A stretch of 64,000 bases of DNA from Heliocidaris erythrogramma (lineage: Eukaryota; Echinodermata; Echinoidea; Camarodonta; Echinometridae): assembly GCA_025617745.1 (NCBI GenBank), contig CM046855.1, forward strand, positions 45,673,813 through 45,737,812, read 5' to 3'. The translations under genes were made by a program, and so were the position numbers. Shown piece by piece: positions 60,598 to 64,000 of the stretch. Within the stretch, counting starts at the first letter, position 1. Each line of letters begins with the position of its first letter. A model generated the notes under the pieces. It was not told where the DNA came from. It ran no database searches and saw only the letters and a list, made by a program, of their open reading frames with translations.

Positions 60598-60957
60598 AAA
60601 AGGTCACTCAAACAAACACAGCTCGCGTTACAAGGAGAGAAAGAAAGGAAGAAATAGATACGATAACTGACAAGAGTCCCGTTGAAAGAGAGTAGACATA
60701 CAAAGACAGGAACAGCAACGCCGGGGTGATGAACAGGGAGAGCGAGAGAGGGAGAAAGAGAGAGAGTGAGAAAATTCCATAGAAGGAGGATATTTTAGAA
60801 AGAGAGAACGATAAGCAGAAATTAGGATTAACCAACTCATTCAAACATATCATTGGTCGAGAAGAGGTCACTCAAACCTCAAACAAATACAGTAAGAAGA
60901 AAGAGACAAGGATATGATAAATTACAAGGATATACTTTAGCTGACAGAAAGAGAAGC

Positions 60958-61006
<49 letters not shown>

Positions 61007-61015
61007 AAAAGGAAA
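60598..61015 (+). repeat. purine-rich low-complexity DNA with a duplicated module
   Basis: GGTCACTCAAAC, followed by AAACACAG / AAATACAG and GA-rich DNA, occurs near 60602 and again near 60866. The region ends in a GA microsatellite (60959-61013). The purine/pyrimidine strand bias is extreme. Overlapping ORFs here are by-products. Confidence 0.6.
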
Positions 61016-61044
61016 CGTGGATGGAGAATTGGAGAAGGGTGAGC

Positions 61045-61280
61045 GTTGGGTGTATTATGCTCTTATTTACCCAGGGTAGACTCATCAGTTTTAGATACTG
61101 CTCATCCCTGCAATTATTACCCCCGCATTGACGAGTACCCATTTTTAAAAGCCACCATGGGTCCAGAGAGGCAATTGTAGATAAAACACCTAGTCCAAGA
61201 ATGTAAGTACCGAGCAAGGATCGACCCAAGGACTTCTCTTCGTAGAGGAGTTAATAACCTTTGCCATTACGCCACGTAAT
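61045..61280 (-). mobile_element. tRNA-derived SINE
   Basis: The minus-strand head has TGGCGTAATGGCAAAGG as A box (61274-61259) and GGGTCGATCC as B box (61227-61218). CTTGCTCGGTACTTACATTC follows, related to the SINE at 57110, then a body ending GTCTACCCTGGGTAAATAAG near 61055. Confidence 0.65.
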
Positions 61281-61917
61281 AGAGATCGTTGAGATAAGCC
61301 ACAAAAATAAATGTATTATGGCATTAGTAATCAAAACTACATTGAAAATCCTCACGACCATGGTGATACAAGGATTATGACTTAAACGTGAGGACTGAAT
61401 ACTTTGACATTCGACATAAAGGTGGGGGAGGAGGGGGCGTTTGAAATTTCTAAGGAAAATGAATTAATTAAAAAATCGTCTGCATTGCCTTAGAAGAGTC
61501 TGAAAACAAAAGGGCAGGATCAGAGAATGCTAGATACTAGCTAAGGATACCTTCTTAATAAATCCACTTCCCCTGCCCATCCCATCCCGAGCTCTGCACT
61601 GAACACCAACATCACACCAGGGGCGCCAAAGAAACATCGTGGTTCTCCAAGGTCTGGTCTACGGGGTCAACAAACTATTATTTTGATACAAGCTCGGCAC
61701 TGAATACATGTTAGAGCAGTATCATTTATAACTAGAGTTTAATTCGTCATGACGAATTAGGTGGTCTGTCTTTCAATTTGTATGGTCATGATCGTAATCA
61801 GGATGATCATAATAATGAGGAAATACTGAACAGAAGACAGGAAGTCAAGATTGCCATGAATGCAGATGCTTCTTGAGGACATGAATGTAGCAAAATGTGT
61901 GAAACGGTCATTGTAAA

Positions 61918-62260
61918 CTGATTATGGTGATGATAATGGTGATGATGAAGATGATATAATGATGGTTATAATGAGTATGATGATATAATGATGGTGATGA
62001 TATAATAATAATAGCGATGATGATCATGACAGTGATGGTAATAATGATGATGATGATGATGTAATGATTATGATGGTGATGATAATCACGATAATGAAGG
62101 GGATAATGATGAAGATTGATGATGTGATAATGGTGATGATTATGGTGATGTGGATTATGAAGATGATTGATGATATAATGATGATGATGGTGTTAATGGG
62201 GATAATGGTGATGACCATGACTGCAATGACAGTGACCTTAACCATGCCAAATATGAAAGA
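61918..62260 (+). repeat. degenerate (GAT)n/(GATAAT)n low-complexity array
   Basis: About 340 bp of GAT, GGT and AAT trinucleotide mixtures. Open frames of 76 and 125 codons over it encode only repeated Met/Ile/Asp runs. Confidence 0.85.
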
Positions 62261-62614
62261 GAAATCACATTTCGTTATGAAGATACGACAATAAGTTGTT
62301 TTGTACAAAATGGCGCCTAGATGACCTTGAAAAAAATGTGGGAACTTGACCTTATTAGGACCGATGACTGACGAAAATTTGAAGATAATTGAGTAAGCCA
62401 ATTTTGAGAAATTGTGATATAAATAGCGTTAATATACTTCAGGGAATCAGATTTTCCATAGGGTTATACATAAACTACTGCACACTACTTTCCAATAGAC
62501 AACACGCAAAATAAGGCAGTTTAGTACATGGTTTGTGATTGTATATGATATAATAGTCGAACAAGATGGTAAAATGAAAGGCAAAAAGAAGCAAAAAAAA
62601 AAAAAAACATTTAA

Positions 62615-62682
62615 TGGACCCACCGGGGATCGAACCTGGGTCACCGGAGTGAGAGGCAAGTGCTTTGACCAATATACCAAAA
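62615..62682 (-). mobile_element. tRNA-Glu-like SINE head or tRNA pseudogene
   Basis: The minus strand has GGTTCGATCC as B box (62636-62627), an anticodon-loop-like CTCTCAC as in tRNA-Glu(CTC), and a 3' TGGGTCCA. A run of about 15 T follows, able to terminate polymerase III. The 5' acceptor strand does not pair with the 3' end, so it is not a working tRNA. Confidence 0.55.
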
Positions 62683-63886
62683 TATTTCCCATAGAGATAA
62701 CACGTAAACGAAAAACGGGATTCTCAAATCACATTTTGTAGTGAAAAATTGGGCATGATCCCGACATCTGATCAAAAATTGGAGACCACATTTCTCAAAG
62801 CTTATAGTCTCAGGTATAACATACTTAAAATATGGAAGAAAATAGACCAAAAACAACTGAGATACAGCTCAGAGAACAACGTCATGTAGATTCATGATTC
62901 GAAAAAAAAATCATTTCCATAGACATAACACGCAAATAGGGAAAATTCTGACATGGCATCTTTAATTGAAAATTTCACTGTGATGACGTCATCAAAATGA
63001 AAAATGGTAGTTACTAGTTTTGTAGAAAATTGCCTCAGCTAGAACATATTAAAATCTGGGCGAAGAACGACCAATATTTACGAATCTAGAGCCAAATTTG
63101 CATAAATGTGATGACGTCAAAACATGAAAAATGGAAATTTTGACTTCTGGCGCCATTTTGATGACGTCATAATGTTTATAAGGGTCAAATAATACATGAA
63201 ATGAAATCTATGATTCATACCCTACCTGATGATGACAAAAAATTTTGGGGTCAACGGACTATCTAACGAGCTATAGTGAATTTTGTATAGGCATGTTTTT
63301 GCACGTTTTTACGTTATTTTCGCCATAGACGCGCGCACGGATTTTGAAGTTTGACGCGCCCGTACGACCTTATTATTGATTGAAAATGATTCCAAGTTGA
63401 TGGAAATGATGAAGAAAAGTGTCAGGAATGCAAATCAATCGAAAAAACAGCGTTTTAACGTTATTTACGACTTGCGCGCGCGTTAAACCCGCGCACGGAC
63501 GCTTACGCACGGAAATTTTTGAAATGCTTAAAATGACCTGAAACGTGTGCAGACTTGATCCTACGTGATTTTGAGCATTTTTAAATTTTGACGCGCGCGT
63601 ACGCGCACGTCCTGACCTCTAGATGACCTGTGAGGACATGACTTGATGACCCGTCATGTGAAGTTTATGTGATGTGAATATAGTTGATTTATGACGATCG
63701 ATTATGAAGCTATAATCGATCTTGTAAATTTACAAAATGGCGTCTTGATGACGTCACGATGACCTGATGACCTCCAAAAGCTTAGATGACCATGTCCATG
63801 ATTGACCTCATACATGACATGAAATTCGATGATATTGACCTGGCCGATTTTGAGATTTGGTGGCCACAACATTTTGTAATAAAAAG

Positions 63887-64000
63887 AATAAAGAAGAAAA
63901 TTCTGACAAAATTAAAAGGAGGTCTGTCATAAATGACAGACCACCTAATAAAGAAGAAAAATCTTGACAAAACTAATAGGTGATCTGTCGATACCGACAG
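63887..64000 (+). repeat. 60-bp tandem array of hairpins at the right edge
   Basis: AATAAAGAAGAAAATTCTGA starts at 63887 and a near-identical unit at 63947, each followed by a palindrome. The first is GGTCTGTCAT-AA-ATGACAGACC (63920-63941, a 10-bp stem), and the second is GATCTGTCGATACCGACAG, running into the window edge. The array probably continues outside. Confidence 0.7.

Larger units (their letters stand above)
61741..64000. repeat. long dispersed repeat rich in hairpins and CRE palindromes, cut by the window edge
   Basis: It begins with an 18-bp perfect palindrome (AATTCGTCATGACGAATT, 61741-61758) followed by AGGTGGTCTGTC. The right part contains the complement, GACAGACCACCT. The motif CATAGACATAACACGCAAAT and variants recur at 62497, 62685 and 62918, and ACAAAATGGCG followed by GATGAC at 62305 and 63732. 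Four perfect TGACGTCA sites lie at 62984, 63112, 63162 and 63749. No ORF; the family is not recognised, and its unity as one element is inference. Confidence 0.45.

Noticed and set aside
62024-62401. 125-codon Ile-rich ORF
   Set aside because: Translation of the GAT/AAT low-complexity array.
62615-62690. A functional tRNA-Glu gene
   Set aside because: The B box and anticodon loop fit, but the 5' acceptor strand does not pair with the 3' end and the T stem has a mismatch.
1-64000. LTR retroelements, Polintons, endogenous viruses or broken toxin genes
   Set aside because: I looked for long terminal repeats and for reverse transcriptase, integrase, protease, capsid, envelope and toxin-like frames. 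The only retroelement coding trace is the LINE tail at 9096-9496.

Overview
This is a eukaryotic window of about 64 kb, AT-rich and gene-poor, with one 500-N assembly gap at 11436-11935. The spliced gene with kilobase introns, tRNA-derived SINEs with simple-repeat tails, a LINE tail, many small inverted-repeat DNA transposons (MITEs) and long poly(dG)/poly(dC) tracts suggest a marine invertebrate. An echinoderm such as a sea urchin is my best guess, from the look of the SINEs and of the 'GTTTCATAAAACTT' MITE. The species is inference only.

One protein gene is well supported. It lies on the minus strand and runs from a start codon at 32404 to at least 12877, in three exons (32404-32077, 16834-16739, 12967-12877). 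All three have consensus splice sites and matching phases, and the reading frame stays open for 171 codons. The product begins MGNKSS, a likely N-myristoylation signal. An Arg/Lys-rich stretch with SF motifs follows, resembling the effector domain of MARCKS proteins, and then a Gly/Ala/Val repeat tail. I call it MARCKS-like. Later exons are either in the gap or beyond the left edge. A TATA-like promoter lies just upstream and a palindromic RFX-type X-box about 1.5 kb upstream.

Layout. 1-11000 is a dense repeat accumulation: degenerate tandem modules, a hairpin MITE, hAT-type elements, a 1-kb inverted duplication whose right arm carries a LINE fragment, and G-tract repeats. 10985-11235 is a GC-rich 47-bp minisatellite beside the gap. 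12.9-32.4 kb is the MARCKS-like gene; its introns hold several MITEs, a SINE, a 28-bp tandem array and a possible nested promoter. 32.5-53 kb is mostly unannotatable intergenic DNA with microsatellites, a MITE, a CACAGTG-rich repeat field (48.5-49.2 kb) and a second X-box (50481). 53.3-54.2 kb is a DNA transposon with long terminal inverted repeats and a 9-bp target duplication. 55.8-64 kb holds further MITEs and SINEs, purine-rich and GAT-rich low-complexity DNA, and finally a repeat rich in hairpins and CRE palindromes (61.7 kb to the right edge) that ends in a 60-bp tandem array of hairpins.

I saw no LTR retroelement, Polinton, capsid, envelope or integrase ORF, and no rRNA, CRISPR or intact tRNA gene. 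The transposon families form a readable insertion history: several insertions can be compared with an uninterrupted paralogous copy in the same window.
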